Source: BJGV01 sp964196335 (GTDB taxonomy: Bacteria; Pseudomonadota; Gammaproteobacteria; Burkholderiales; Nitrosomonadaceae). From it: a stretch of 64,000 nucleotides of DNA. Positions within the stretch are counted from its first letter, which is position 1, and each line of letters begins with the position of its first letter. Of this stretch, positions 28,764 through 37,270 are shown in pieces. Both the position numbers and the translations under genes were made by a program. Below the pieces are notes generated by a model that saw only the letters and a list, made by a program, of their open reading frames with translations, was not told the DNA's origin and searched no databases. Location of the stretch: the NCBI GenBank assembly GCA_965238155.1, contig OZ250175.1:310001-374000 (forward strand), written 5' to 3'.

Positions 28764-28930
28764 AATAGCCCTCCCGGGGCAGTATTCTATTTATGGCATT
28801 TGACCCGAAATATATTTTTACACTTTTAAGTGTTTTAAAGCGTGTAACTTCCATATTTGTTTCAATGTTACCCAACTTGGCTTTATGAGCCAGATGATTT
28901 CTATTTTAATACAAGTATATAGGGCCCCAA

Positions 28931-29386
28931 TTAACGAATATGTATTGCATACTCGAGTGCCAAGTAATAGCTTCTGGCACCCAAACCACTAATAACACCC
29001 AATGCAAGAGAAGAAAAATACGATTCGCGACGAAATGTTTCACGTGCAAAGATATTTGTAAGATGAACTTCAATAAATGGCAGGCGCGCTGCCGACAATG
29101 CATCACGCAAAGCAACACTAGTGTGTGTAAATGCAGCAGGATTAATGATGATAAAGTCAGTTTCGTCCCCAATAGCCTGCTGGATGCGACTTATTAATTC
29201 TGCTTCACTATTACTCTGAAAACTAACCAGACCAACTTCAGCTTCTTTCGCTAACTTACTTAAATTTCCGTTAATTTCTTCTAACGTCTCATTTCCATAT
29301 ATCTCTGGCTCTCGGTTACCCAGAAGATTAAGATTGGGCCCGTGCAAGACTAAAATATTTTTTGCTGCCAAAGCTCCTGACTTCAT
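28931..29386 (-). CDS. aroQ: Type II 3-dehydroquinate dehydratase
   Basis: Third enzyme of the shikimate pathway (3-dehydroquinate to 3-dehydroshikimate), 151 residues. HGPNLNLLGNREPEIYG holds the catalytic tyrosine loop, IINPAAFTHTSVALRDAL the substrate site, and PFIEVHLTNIFARE the second. It precedes accB, as in many betaproteobacteria. Confidence 0.96.
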   Translation of the reverse strand: MKSGALAAKNILVLHGPNLNLLGNREPEIYGNETLEEINGNLSKLAKEAEVGLVSFQSNSEAELISRIQQAIGDETDFIIINPAAFTHTSVALRDALSAARLPFIEVHLTNIFARETFRRESYFSSLALGVISGLGARSYYLALEYAIHIR

Positions 29387-29632
29387 TAAACGATTCTGAC
29401 GTATTTTTGCAAGAATGTCTACACGTTTAACGATTTTAGCCGAAATTAAAGAAAATTATGTAAAAACGTACAGGCGCCATTTATACATTGAAACTTATAA
29501 AACGGTTATAGCGCATATTTGCTTTGAATAGGATTAGAGCTCATGCTGAATATCTTTCTCTGTAAGTTGTATTCGGTTTCAATTTGCTGACCGTATTCCA
29601 AACCTCTATAATCTTTGATCTTTATGCTTCTT

Positions 29633-29708
<76 letters not shown>

Positions 29709-29716
29709 ATCTAAAC

Positions 29717-29746
29717 AAATGGCCAGGTAGAAATGCCCGGCCATTT
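29717..29746 (+). terminator. Terminator after tRNA-Thr
   Basis: Stem AAATGGCC / GGCCATTT extended inward by GG/CC across one unpaired base on each side, then TTTTAATTT. It lies 9 bp after the tRNA. Confidence 0.75.
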
Positions 29747-30088
29747 TAATTTATAGAGTTACGCAAGCAGATAATAGTCCTCCCCGGGCGCCCGCTATTG
29801 GTATAAAGCCGCCATCAAAATACTGTTTTTAATCCTAACAACACTAAACCATACCTGCATCATAACCGCTATCATTTATTTCCCACTTATATAATATTTT
29901 TTTACTTTATATTATAATTTCTTCCCACTGTATTGGTGTTTATTATTTTAATATCAATACATTTTCCCACCACGATTAAATTTCTTTACCTAATAGCTGT
30001 GATTGATTACACTATATTAATAATTGTGCCCGTTATAATCAGGCTCTGTAATTGCATTACTCTACTTAACTAGACTTGGAAATTTCAA
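29747..30088. other. Gene-free AT-rich stretch
   Basis: About 340 bp of strongly AT-rich sequence with loose inverted repeats (for example around 29887-29920) and no credible reading frame. A TATAAT near 30035 could serve the next gene, but no matching -35 is visible. Confidence 0.5.
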
Positions 30089-30778
30089 ATGCTAGACTTC
30101 ATAAGCTCCGTCGCTGTATTAATAGCCGCACTAACCTTTATAACAGGTGTATCTGCCTGGAGAAGAGAATTTGTTGGTAAACGCCGTATTGAGCTTGCAG
30201 AATCTGTACTTGCTATGTTTTATGAAGCAGAAGATGTTATTAAACAAATTCGCAACCCTGGCTCATTTGTTGGTGATGGCAACACACGCAAACGTGAAGA
30301 AAAAGAACTTAAAGAAGATTCTCTTTTACTTGATCGGGCTTACATAGTAATTGAACGATACCAAAAAAGAGAAATGTTATTCTCACAAATCAAGTCGATG
30401 CGTTACCGAGTAAAAGCGGTATTTGGGCCTTCCGCCATAGAACCCTTTGATGAACTTGATAAAATAATTAATGAAATCTTTAGTGCGGCACAAATGCTAG
30501 GAACACATTATTGGCCGAGACAGGGACGTGTTGAAATGGCGTCTGAGGAATTTAAAAAACATTTGGAAGAAAAGCACCGTTACGAGACAGTCATTTGGTG
30601 CATGGGTGAAGAAAATGACACAGTCACACCTCGTGTCAAAGAAATTATAGCTAATATAGAAAATGTTTTACAAGACGCTTTCGTATCCCAGGATAACCTT
30701 GCCGCCGGTGCATTAGACGACATCAAAGACTATGTGGGAATGTGGATAAGAGTATTTAAAAAAACAAGAACCAAATAA
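30089..30778 (+). CDS. Hypothetical membrane-anchored protein
   Basis: I do not recognise this 229-residue protein. It has one hydrophobic helix at the N-terminus (about residues 4-22), then a charged, mostly helical soluble part rich in Glu, Lys and Arg. No signal cleavage site or catalytic motif is evident. It stands alone between the tRNA-Thr terminator and a convergent broken gene. Composition is AT-rich, like the accessory stretch that starts here. Confidence 0.7.
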   Translation: MLDFISSVAVLIAALTFITGVSAWRREFVGKRRIELAESVLAMFYEAEDVIKQIRNPGSFVGDGNTRKREEKELKEDSLLLDRAYIVIERYQKREMLFSQIKSMRYRVKAVFGPSAIEPFDELDKIINEIFSAAQMLGTHYWPRQGRVEMASEEFKKHLEEKHRYETVIWCMGEENDTVTPRVKEIIANIENVLQDAFVSQDNLAAGALDDIKDYVGMWIRVFKKTRTK

Positions 30779-30962
30779 TAGATAAGGTATGTTAATTTTT
30801 CTATTCCCTGCGCTCATCCCATCCATACCACTCAACCGGGAACCAAGATATTTCCTTCAGTTACTACCCACCAATAGTCTTTGTGTACTGTGATCCATAA
30901 ATTCCATCTTCCATAGTACTTATATCTAATAATATCTGATAATTTAGTGGCAAATATGGCTG

Positions 30963-31371
30963 TTATGCGGCAACCAATGCTGAACCAGCCAGGAGTAGGC
31001 GTCTGTTCAGGATCATGCCGATAGCAGAAAGAGCAACCCCCCAGGCTGAACTGTACATAGTTTACTAAATTGAGCCGGATAACGGCCTCCCATTGTTCAC
31101 CTATTTCTATGTTCATCCCCATAAATCCAATCCCACTGATCAATAAATAGACCAATCCAAACCTTAGCATGGATTGAATTCTTGCATTCTCATCTAACCG
31201 GGTAACAACAATAAAACAAATGGCCGTTATAAGATGAATGAACTTGAGTGCCGTATAAGTTTCCAGAAAGATTGGTTCCCCCGGAAAGAAATTAGGAATA
31301 AACCCTAAAAGGGTTATCCACATAAACATCGCGACAAAGATCCATGATACTTTGACTGAATCATTATTCAT
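30963..31371 (-). pseudogene. Frameshifted small membrane protein
   Basis: The frame from 31371 encodes three clear membrane helices, then after VNYVQFSLG turns into an unlikely tail. Reading one base fewer in the run of six C (plus strand 31037-31042) restores VALSAIGMILNRRLLLAG, a plausible fourth helix, and a stop at 30963-30965, giving 135 residues. As written, the frame runs on to 30832 (179 residues). The gene is therefore either inactivated, slippage-controlled at the homopolymer, or affected by a sequencing error. The family is not recognised. Confidence 0.7.
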
Positions 31372-31838
31372 TTGAGTACCTATAACTTAACAGATAACTT
31401 TGTTGGCTCATTTTTAATAACAGCAATTGACTCCTTATGTTATCGGCCCTTTTGTTTGTATTATTTAGTCAGAAAACCTATTAACAGATATATTGTCATA
31501 ATATCAGGTGCTTATGATTTTTTTGTCGCAGGAAGGTATCAAAAAACCAGAGGAGTATGAAACCCGCAGGTTAATGTGTTGCTAACGGAGATTGAGTCAC
31601 TTGTGGAAGGAGGCCGAGCAGCCCAATCACCCGTAGCTTCACGTGGAGCTTGCTTTACCGATCAGAGTCTGTATATCGGTTAGATGATATTACTTTGTCA
31701 CAAGACTTTTCGGTAGTGACATATTGTCGCATAATAGAATTTACGATTTGAGCTTATAGCCCTTTTTATATCAAATGGTTTATAATCAATCTGTTATAAC
31801 TTCCTTTGCTCTCAGTAAAACGATTTATATTAAATTCC
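31372..31838. other. Gene-free stretch before the TetR gene
   Basis: About 470 bp with no supportable gene. There is a short inverted repeat ACCGAT / ATCGGT near 31658-31680. The middle part (31570-31660) is less AT-rich than its surroundings and may be a remnant of something unrecognisable. Confidence 0.4.
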
Positions 31839-31867
31839 TTGACATAATAGAACGATCGGTCTATAAT
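31839..31867 (+). promoter_or_regulatory. Consensus promoter with palindromic operator, tetR
   Basis: A perfect -35 TTGACA (31839-31844), exactly 17 bp, and a perfect -10 TATAAT (31862-31867). The spacer contains TAGAACGATCGGTCTA (31848-31863), a 16-bp palindrome with one mismatched pair that overlaps the -10. A repressor bound here would block the promoter, so autoregulation by the TetR protein is the simple reading. Confidence 0.85.
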
Positions 31868-31891
31868 AATTCCCAAGGATAAAATATAACT

Positions 31892-32476
31892 ATGAGCAGA
31901 CCAAAAGAATATGATCGTGAAGAGGTATTAGCAAAAATTACAGAGTTATTCTGGGAAAAGGGCTTTGAGGCCACCTCGATAAATGAAATAGTGGCCAGAA
32001 CCGGGCTAAACAAACATAGCTTGTACAATGAATTTGGTGATAAAGAAAAACTGTTTCTTTTATGTATAGATGAATACGTTAATAAATCTATTAAAGAGCT
32101 TGGCGACATTCTAACTAAGGAACCTTTGGGATTAAGTAATATTGAAGCTTTTTTTGATAACAGAGTTGCCTATGCTGCTTCCGGAACTTGTAAAGGATGC
32201 CTTTTAATTAACTCTGTTACTGAAAAAGAGACGCTAAGTGAAAAAATTAACCTAAAAATTATATCGCTACTTTCGAATTTAAATAAAGTATCTTTTTATA
32301 ATTGCCTGAAAGCGGCCCAAGAAAATGACGAGATTAGTCGTGACAAGAATTGTGAGGTTCTGGCCAGTTATCTAACTTGTTTTCTTTTTGGTTTAGTGAA
32401 CGTTGGAAAAAATGAAACCAGAAAAAGTGAATTACGCAAAATTGCAGATGCTGCGTTATTGGTAGTAAAAAACTAG
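31892..32476 (+). CDS. TetR/AcrR family repressor
   Basis: One-component repressor of 194 residues. The N-terminal TetR helix-turn-helix occupies about residues 10-52 (TELFWEKGFEATSINEIVAR, then TGLNKHSLYNEFGDKE). The C-terminal part has CKGCLLIN near residue 98, a Cys-containing motif like that of NemR-type sensors of electrophiles; that resemblance is inference. It has its own consensus promoter and operator and precedes hydrolase and VOC genes that it may control. Confidence 0.9.
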   Translation: MSRPKEYDREEVLAKITELFWEKGFEATSINEIVARTGLNKHSLYNEFGDKEKLFLLCIDEYVNKSIKELGDILTKEPLGLSNIEAFFDNRVAYAASGTCKGCLLINSVTEKETLSEKINLKIISLLSNLNKVSFYNCLKAAQENDEISRDKNCEVLASYLTCFLFGLVNVGKNETRKSELRKIADAALLVVKN

Positions 32477-32549
32477 ATATTTTTTTACCCAGTTACAGAA
32501 CGTACATTTTAGTATTATGGCTTTTTATACAACCACAAAGGAGGTAATC

Positions 32550-32972
32550 ATGAGTAACACAAGAAAAATTCAAATTGTAATTACAGGAAATGGCAAGCCT
32601 GGAAGTAGATTGGCCTATTTTAAATTGGTTCATCTGTTGTTCTTTAGTTCTCTGGTTGCCCTATCACCATTATCTGTCAATGCGGCCGAACAAACAAATA
32701 TAGCCCCTAAAACTGATTCAGGCTATTACGAAGGCAATTACGGCAAGGGCGCCTATTGGGTAACCCCGGGATTGTATGGCTCCATATTTAATATTCATGG
32801 GGGAAAAATAACTGACAAGCCAAAAAAATATTTTATTTATAGTCACGGCCATTTGGGCGAAGCCAGACTATACCAAACGCAACACAATGCTGCTCCGGTT
32901 AAAAATAAGCGCATAAACCCTGAGTTACGGCTACCCAGAAAAATTCATTTGAAAATTTCAAGAACTATGTAA
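32550..32972 (+). pseudogene. Probable remnant of an exported MBL-fold hydrolase
   Basis: A 140-residue frame with GGAGG just before the ATG at 32550 and a signal-peptide-like stretch (about residues 26-45, ending SVNA-AEQ). The mature part reads YWVTPGLYGSIFNI, a shortened segment, then ITDKPKKYFIYSHGHLGEA. From family knowledge this resembles exported metallo-beta-lactamase-fold hydrolases, where a longer segment lies between the two parts and the second reads SHxHxDH. Here the Asp-His of the metal motif is gone and the protein stops soon after. I take it as an internally deleted, truncated remnant; a small exported protein of new function is the alternative. Confidence 0.5.
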
Positions 32973-33032
32973 TCAAAAAGTAATGTCCGAATGTAAATCA
33001 AAAATCTTTATTAACAATATTAGGAGATAAAA

Positions 33033-33137
33033 ATGCTTGCTCTAGCAATCTTTAGTTCTTTACTTTCCCTTAGTTTTTACACATTTATTTTTATTGCAAC
33101 ACGGTATACAGCCCTTTGCCGGGCAGGAAACTGCTAA
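33033..33137 (+). CDS. Candidate 34-residue membrane peptide
   Basis: Short frame with a good ribosome site (TAGGAG, 6 bp before the ATG) encoding a hydrophobic peptide (MLALAIFSSLLSLSFYTFIF and 14 more residues, ending RAGNC). It lies between the MBL remnant and the broken hydrolase, in the same direction. A different frame of the same bases (ending in GQETAKLRSEQVSA before a stop) also looks protein-like, so this may be debris of a larger gene. Confidence 0.35.
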   Translation: MLALAIFSSLLSLSFYTFIFIATRYTALCRAGNC

Positions 33138-33203
33138 GCTAAGAAGTGAACAAGTAAGCGCATAATAAGTTAAAACATTAATTATCTATCAAGGAGAAAA
33201 ATT

Positions 33204-34285
33204 ATGAATACAAAAGCATACTTTTACACAAAGGAAAATATGATTAAATTAATTAATTTTCTATTATTTCTTGCGGTGTTGTTTGTCTCTGGTAATACGC
33301 TTGCTCACAACAAAAATGATGATGTTATCTTTCATCGCACTGTAAATATTGAGGGCTTAAATATCTACTATCGTGAAGCGGGTGACAAAAATAAACCTAC
33401 TTTGATTTTACTACATGGGTTTCCGACCTCATCACACATGTTCAGAACACTTATACCCGAGCTGGCTGATGATTATCATGTGATCGCACCTGATTATCCG
33501 GGCTATGGGAATAGCCCTATGCCTTTGGTTAGTGAATTTGAATATACCTTTGATCATATGGCCGCAATTATAGAACAATTAATTACAAAACTTGAGTTAG
33601 AAAAATATTCACTTTATGTTATGGATTACGGGGCGCCTATTGGTTCAGGGTTGCAGCTAATCACCCGGAGCGTATTCAGTCCCTGATTATCCAAAATGGG
33701 AATGCTTATGATGAAGGTATAGATAATAATTTCTGGGAGCCAATTAAGGCCTATTGGAAAAATCGCAAGGCTGTAAATGTTGGACTGGATAACCCATGGT
33801 GGGCTAATGTAAAAAAGGCCTATAAACAACCCGACATGTCCAATGAAGATGCACTTCGTTTTTTGCTTACTAAAGGCGCTACTACATGGCAATACACAAA
33901 CGGGGTCCGCGATCAAACCAGAATCGGCCATGACGCCATCAATATGGATCAAGTATTGCTGGACCGACCTGGAAATCAGGAGATTCAGCTACAGATGTTT
34001 TATGATTACGGCAGCAACCCCCCGCTATATCCTGAGTGGCAGGCCTATTTCCGTAAACATCAACCGCCAACCTTAATTGTATGGGGTAAAAAGGATGAGA
34101 TCTTTCCGGTTGAAGGAGCTCACCCGTACAAGCGTGACCTTACTAATGTTGAAATCCATTTATACAATACCGGTCATTTTGCTTTAGAAGAGGACGGGGC
34201 TGACATTGCACGCAAGATCCGTAGATTTCTAAATAAAAATGTTAATAGCTTTGATTTTAAGCATACGATCTTCAAATTTCTGTGA
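33204..34285 (+). pseudogene. Alpha/beta-hydrolase broken by one frameshift
   Basis: Exported alpha/beta-hydrolase of the haloalkane-dehalogenase / epoxide-hydrolase type. The first frame has a signal helix (about 13-34), the oxyanion motif LLHGFPTSS and the nucleophile elbow VMDYGAPIG with Asp141. It then ends at 33686. Adding one base at about 33643-33646 continues it as AANHPERIQSLIIQNGNAY, through to the catalytic-His region TGHFALEEDG, ending at 34285; the restored protein would have 360 residues. GGAG lies before the start. All catalytic parts are present, so the break is recent or an artefact. Confidence 0.88.
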
Positions 34286-34394
34286 GAAACTATTAAGCAA
34301 CAAACAATAATCTGGCGTTTTGTGCCTAACTATATCCATGACGCTAGATTAGCTGATTAACAAAAACCGTAATAATTGAATATAGGACCACTCT

Positions 34395-34790
34395 ATGGAT
34401 CAGATTAGCAGAATCAACCATGTTGGGTTACGTGTCCGGAGCCTGGAGCGCGCGAAATCCTTCTACGAAAAACTGGGGTTTAACTTTATAGCAGGGCCGA
34501 TAGGTCCTGAACCGGTTGCGATAATGGAACACCCTACAGGTATAAATATCAACTTCATACTAAATGCTTCAAATGATGCGTCACCAGGTAATGTGCTGAT
34601 GGACGTACCCGAAAAGCACACAGGATTTACTCACATTGCTTTAGAAATTACTGATAAAAAAGCTGTCGAGCTACATTTAAAGGAAGCCGGCATACCCATC
34701 ACTGAAACAGTAGAGCTTCCTGATGGTACGGTATTTTTCTTTATTCGTGATCCTGATGGCAACGTTATTGAGTTTCACCGACCCGGCTAA
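34395..34790 (+). CDS. VOC-family (glyoxalase-like) protein
   Basis: Vicinal-oxygen-chelate protein of 131 residues, one full betaalphabetabetabeta pair. INHVGLRVRSLERAKSFYEKLGF opens with a metal-ligand His, HTGFTHIALEI supplies another, and IRDPDGNVIEFHRPG ends with the metal-ligand Glu. Glyoxalase I, a dioxygenase and a resistance protein are all possible. It is the last gene of the same-strand run that starts with the TetR gene. Confidence 0.88.
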   Translation: MDQISRINHVGLRVRSLERAKSFYEKLGFNFIAGPIGPEPVAIMEHPTGININFILNASNDASPGNVLMDVPEKHTGFTHIALEITDKKAVELHLKEAGIPITETVELPDGTVFFFIRDPDGNVIEFHRPG

Positions 34791-34825
34791 CCAAAACTTC
34801 TTGTCGGTGCTAATCCAAAACATTG

Positions 34826-35119
34826 CTAGTAGTTGTCAACAAAATAAAAATAAGGACAACCACTATAGGTTCCTTTAATTACCTTTCCTGATGTATCAGA
34901 AACAAGGGTTCTTTTACACTTCCGGCGGCCATACTTGCTGGGAGCACTAGAGACCCAGGTGTAAGTAATCCCGCCAATGTCATTGGAAACTTCTGAGCTT
35001 GCTTCGCCCCATGCGGCGGTGACTTTATCAATTGACTCTCCTTCCCACGATTTTCTTAAGTTTTGCATTGACATGCAACCAGTCAGGAATAAAACTAAAA
35101 AAATAGCCGTAAACTTCAT
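34826..35119 (-). CDS. Small hypothetical lipoprotein
   Basis: Protein of 97 residues, taking the ATG at 35119. The N-terminal lipoprotein signal MKFTAIFLVLFLTGC has the lipobox LTGC, so Cys15 should be acylated. The mature part (VTAAWGEASSEV, GITYTWVS) resembles small outer-membrane lipoproteins of SmpA/BamE-like size, but no family can be named safely. Confidence 0.7.
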   Translation of the reverse strand: MKFTAIFLVLFLTGCMSMQNLRKSWEGESIDKVTAAWGEASSEVSNDIGGITYTWVSSAPSKYGRRKCKRTLVSDTSGKVIKGTYSGCPYFYFVDNY

Positions 35120-35327
35120 ATCGCTCAATATATCATAAATAAAAACTATCTAATTTATCGAACGCTTATCAAGTGTACAGATGTAATCTATTTACCGTTA
35201 AGAACTTCCGGGTGTCTCTGTATCTGATGTTGCTTATTAGAAATAAGGTATATCATGTCGGAAATCTTTTTTAGAACATCTTTAGTAACAATTAAAATTT
35301 TGTTACATCTAATGAATAGGATATGAA

Positions 35328-35537
35328 ATGAGCGAAACAAAATTTAAAGTGGGACAAAGAGTTAGTGTAAATTCTGCTTTTTCACCAAGCCTGCTGGGAC
35401 GTATTACTGAAGAACCAAAATATATTGAGAAATCAGGAGAATTTGAATACCTTATTCAAACAGAACAACATACTGCTCTTGGAGAGCTTGGAAATATGTA
35501 TTTTTTAGAATCTGAGCTCTCTGCAATTGAAGTCTAA
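35328..35537 (+). CDS. Hypothetical 69-residue protein
   Basis: Small soluble protein with AGGA about 7 bp before the ATG. It has a KVGQRVSV start and a beta-rich pattern (GRITEEPKYIEKSGEFEYLI) like small SH3-barrel proteins, but I do not recognise a family. Confidence 0.55.
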   Translation: MSETKFKVGQRVSVNSAFSPSLLGRITEEPKYIEKSGEFEYLIQTEQHTALGELGNMYFLESELSAIEV

Positions 35538-35875
35538 ATTACTAAACCCTGATAAAACTAACTATCTTAGCTCTACCAATATAAAATTACTTCAGAAGCC
35601 GCTCAATTTACCTCGTAACAATTCAGAACAATCAATCCTCAATTTACTATTGGCGCCTAAAGACACGCCGAGAATTAAACAAGCGCCGTCATTACATTTT
35701 CTTGATTCTTAATCATATCAATATTTTTTGTTCTAATATAATCTTTTGATATGTATATTATTATCAAATATATTAGAAATGATACATGTGTAATAATCAA
35801 TAATATAATATTAATACTTAGCGCACTATCTACGATACAGACAACAAAATTAGTGATGATTTTAAAATTTTCCTT
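35538..35875. other. Gene-free AT-rich stretch
   Basis: About 340 bp, very AT-rich between 35710 and 35875, with no frame that has a plausible ribosome site. It leads into the inverted repeat before the Zn/HTH gene. Confidence 0.45.
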
Positions 35876-35910
35876 ATTTTTATACTTGATTTATAATCAA
35901 GTATAAAAAT
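35876..35910 (+). promoter_or_regulatory. Perfect 15-bp inverted repeat abutting a start codon
   Basis: ATTTTTATACTTGAT (35876-35890), loop TTATA, and ATCAAGTATAAAAAT (35896-35910) are exact inverse complements. The right arm ends at the base before the TTG start of the HTH gene. A TATAAT (35892-35897) lies across the loop. It most likely is the autoregulatory operator of that gene and contains its -10. Confidence 0.8.
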
Positions 35911-36504
35911 TTGGACCAGGAATTAAATTCAGGTAATTGCCCAAAATGTGGCTCCATGCATGTAAAGATGTATACCGTGCCCTATCATGTAGAAAACCTC
36001 CATGGTATGCGCATTGGAATTAATAGTAGCGCAATTAAAATAGCTTGCTACGTATGTAAAGGAGAGGTCATCACTATTCCTGATGCCAAAGGACTTGTTG
36101 CAGCTGCTTCTGTCGCCAGAGTTATGCTTCCCACCAAACTGAATGGATCAGAAATTAAATTTCTTCGTAAAGCAGCGGGGTTATCTGCTAAAGACTTTGC
36201 TAAAACCATAAGCGTAAGACCTGAAACACTTTCTCGTTGGGAAAATGATGGTGTGCAACAAATTGGTTATTCTGAAGAAAAGATATTCCGAATTTTAATT
36301 GGAGACAGATTAAAAAATGATCCACAGGGCGAGGGTCATGCTTTAGCTATAGATTATGATCATATGACTATCGTAAAGATGGTTATTAACCCGATCAGGC
36401 CATCAGGAAATACTCCGCTTTTAAAATTTGAACAGATAAATATGAAAGTAGAAAACAAAAAACCTCAGGAGCTTTGGGACGAATCAGAGTCCAAAGTGGC
36501 ATAG
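35911..36504 (+). CDS. MqsA/YgiT-like zinc-finger HTH regulator
   Basis: Protein of 197 residues. The N-terminal zinc site has CPKCGS (residues 10-15) and CYVCKG (about 46-51), as in MqsA-type antitoxins. It is followed by an XRE-like helix-turn-helix (KFLRKAAGLSAKDFAKTISV, then RPETLSRWE). About 60 extra residues follow, of no known kind. The TTG start is supported because the zinc pair begins only nine codons later and a TGA lies upstream in frame. No MqsR-like toxin is next to it, so it is an orphan. A perfect inverted repeat touches the start. Confidence 0.78.
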   Translation: MDQELNSGNCPKCGSMHVKMYTVPYHVENLHGMRIGINSSAIKIACYVCKGEVITIPDAKGLVAAASVARVMLPTKLNGSEIKFLRKAAGLSAKDFAKTISVRPETLSRWENDGVQQIGYSEEKIFRILIGDRLKNDPQGEGHALAIDYDHMTIVKMVINPIRPSGNTPLLKFEQINMKVENKKPQELWDESESKVA

Positions 36505-36582
36505 AACTAGCTACAAATCAGAAAGAATGACTTGGAAAATTACAGCTTAAGCCCTTCTTATATGGATTCCAGATATAGAGTT

Positions 36583-37008
36583 TTATGCAACCAACCTGGC
36601 TAATCCCTCGGGAAGACTGTTTCCCATTACAATTCTTTGTTCGTATACTTCAACACCCACACCAAATCCTATAGCCTTGCTCCTGGAAAGAACATTATTT
36701 CCTATCCGAATACCGCCACCACGAATTTCGCACTCGGGAAGTTTTTGTGAATGCCCGGTTATGACGCGCCTCTCCTTATCAAAGCTATAGACTTCCTGTC
36801 CATTGTGAATCACAATAAAACCATTTTCTATGGATTCATATTGAATGTTTGAGGTAGGCTCGTTCCTCGAAACCTCCAAAACCGCTTTATTGCCGTCAAG
36901 TAATATAATCGAGATTCGGCCTGTTTTGTCTTCTAAGATTGCTCGCTTGCCCCATAATAATGGTATTCTAACGTCCTCAAATATTTGATTTCCCATATTT
37001 AAATTCAT
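36583..37008 (-). CDS. Hypothetical beta-rich protein
   Basis: Protein of 141 residues, starting at the ATG at 37008, which has GAGAGG about 8 bp before it. It is rich in Gly, Ile and Val with repeated short strands (IPLLWGKRAILEDKTGRISI), probably soluble. No family recognised. It is convergent with the HTH gene. Confidence 0.6.
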   Translation of the reverse strand: MNLNMGNQIFEDVRIPLLWGKRAILEDKTGRISIILLDGNKAVLEVSRNEPTSNIQYESIENGFIVIHNGQEVYSFDKERRVITGHSQKLPECEIRGGGIRIGNNVLSRSKAIGFGVGVEVYEQRIVMGNSLPEGLARLVA

Positions 37009-37270
37009 GGCCCAGCCTCTCATTAATACATATTATATTGCTACATTTGTCTCAGGCACCCAAAACATGAATCGAAAAACTGTGTGGCGTTAACATACAA
37101 TAGCGCCTTTTATTCTTCCCTTCATATGAAGCCTGCGTATTTGCCTGACACCAGATCTATTGATCCGATAATGGTTATTACGGCAAATATTTGGCGATCT
37201 GAAGCTTTAAAACAAACGAATTAATAACATATAAATTTTCGAATCATATTACCTTTGAAAGGAAACAAAA

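Noticed and set aside
29036..29051. parS-like TGTTTCACGTG in aroQ
   Set aside because: Only the left part matches; the right arm differs at several positions and it lies inside a conserved coding region.
31372..31560. Open frame of 62 codons between the broken membrane gene and tetR
   Set aside because: TTG start, no ribosome site, no family resemblance; likely chance.
35527..35712. Open frame of 61 codons after the 69-residue hypothetical protein
   Set aside because: TTG start overlapping the upstream stop, no ribosome site, low-complexity content.
35911..36504. Complete MqsRA toxin-antitoxin pair
   Set aside because: No toxin-sized gene is adjacent in the right arrangement; the neighbour at 35328-35537 is about 370 bp away and shows no MqsR motif.
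29747..37250. Integrated element with attachment sites at tRNA-Thr
   Set aside because: No integrase, no second copy of the tRNA 3' end and no transposase could be found.
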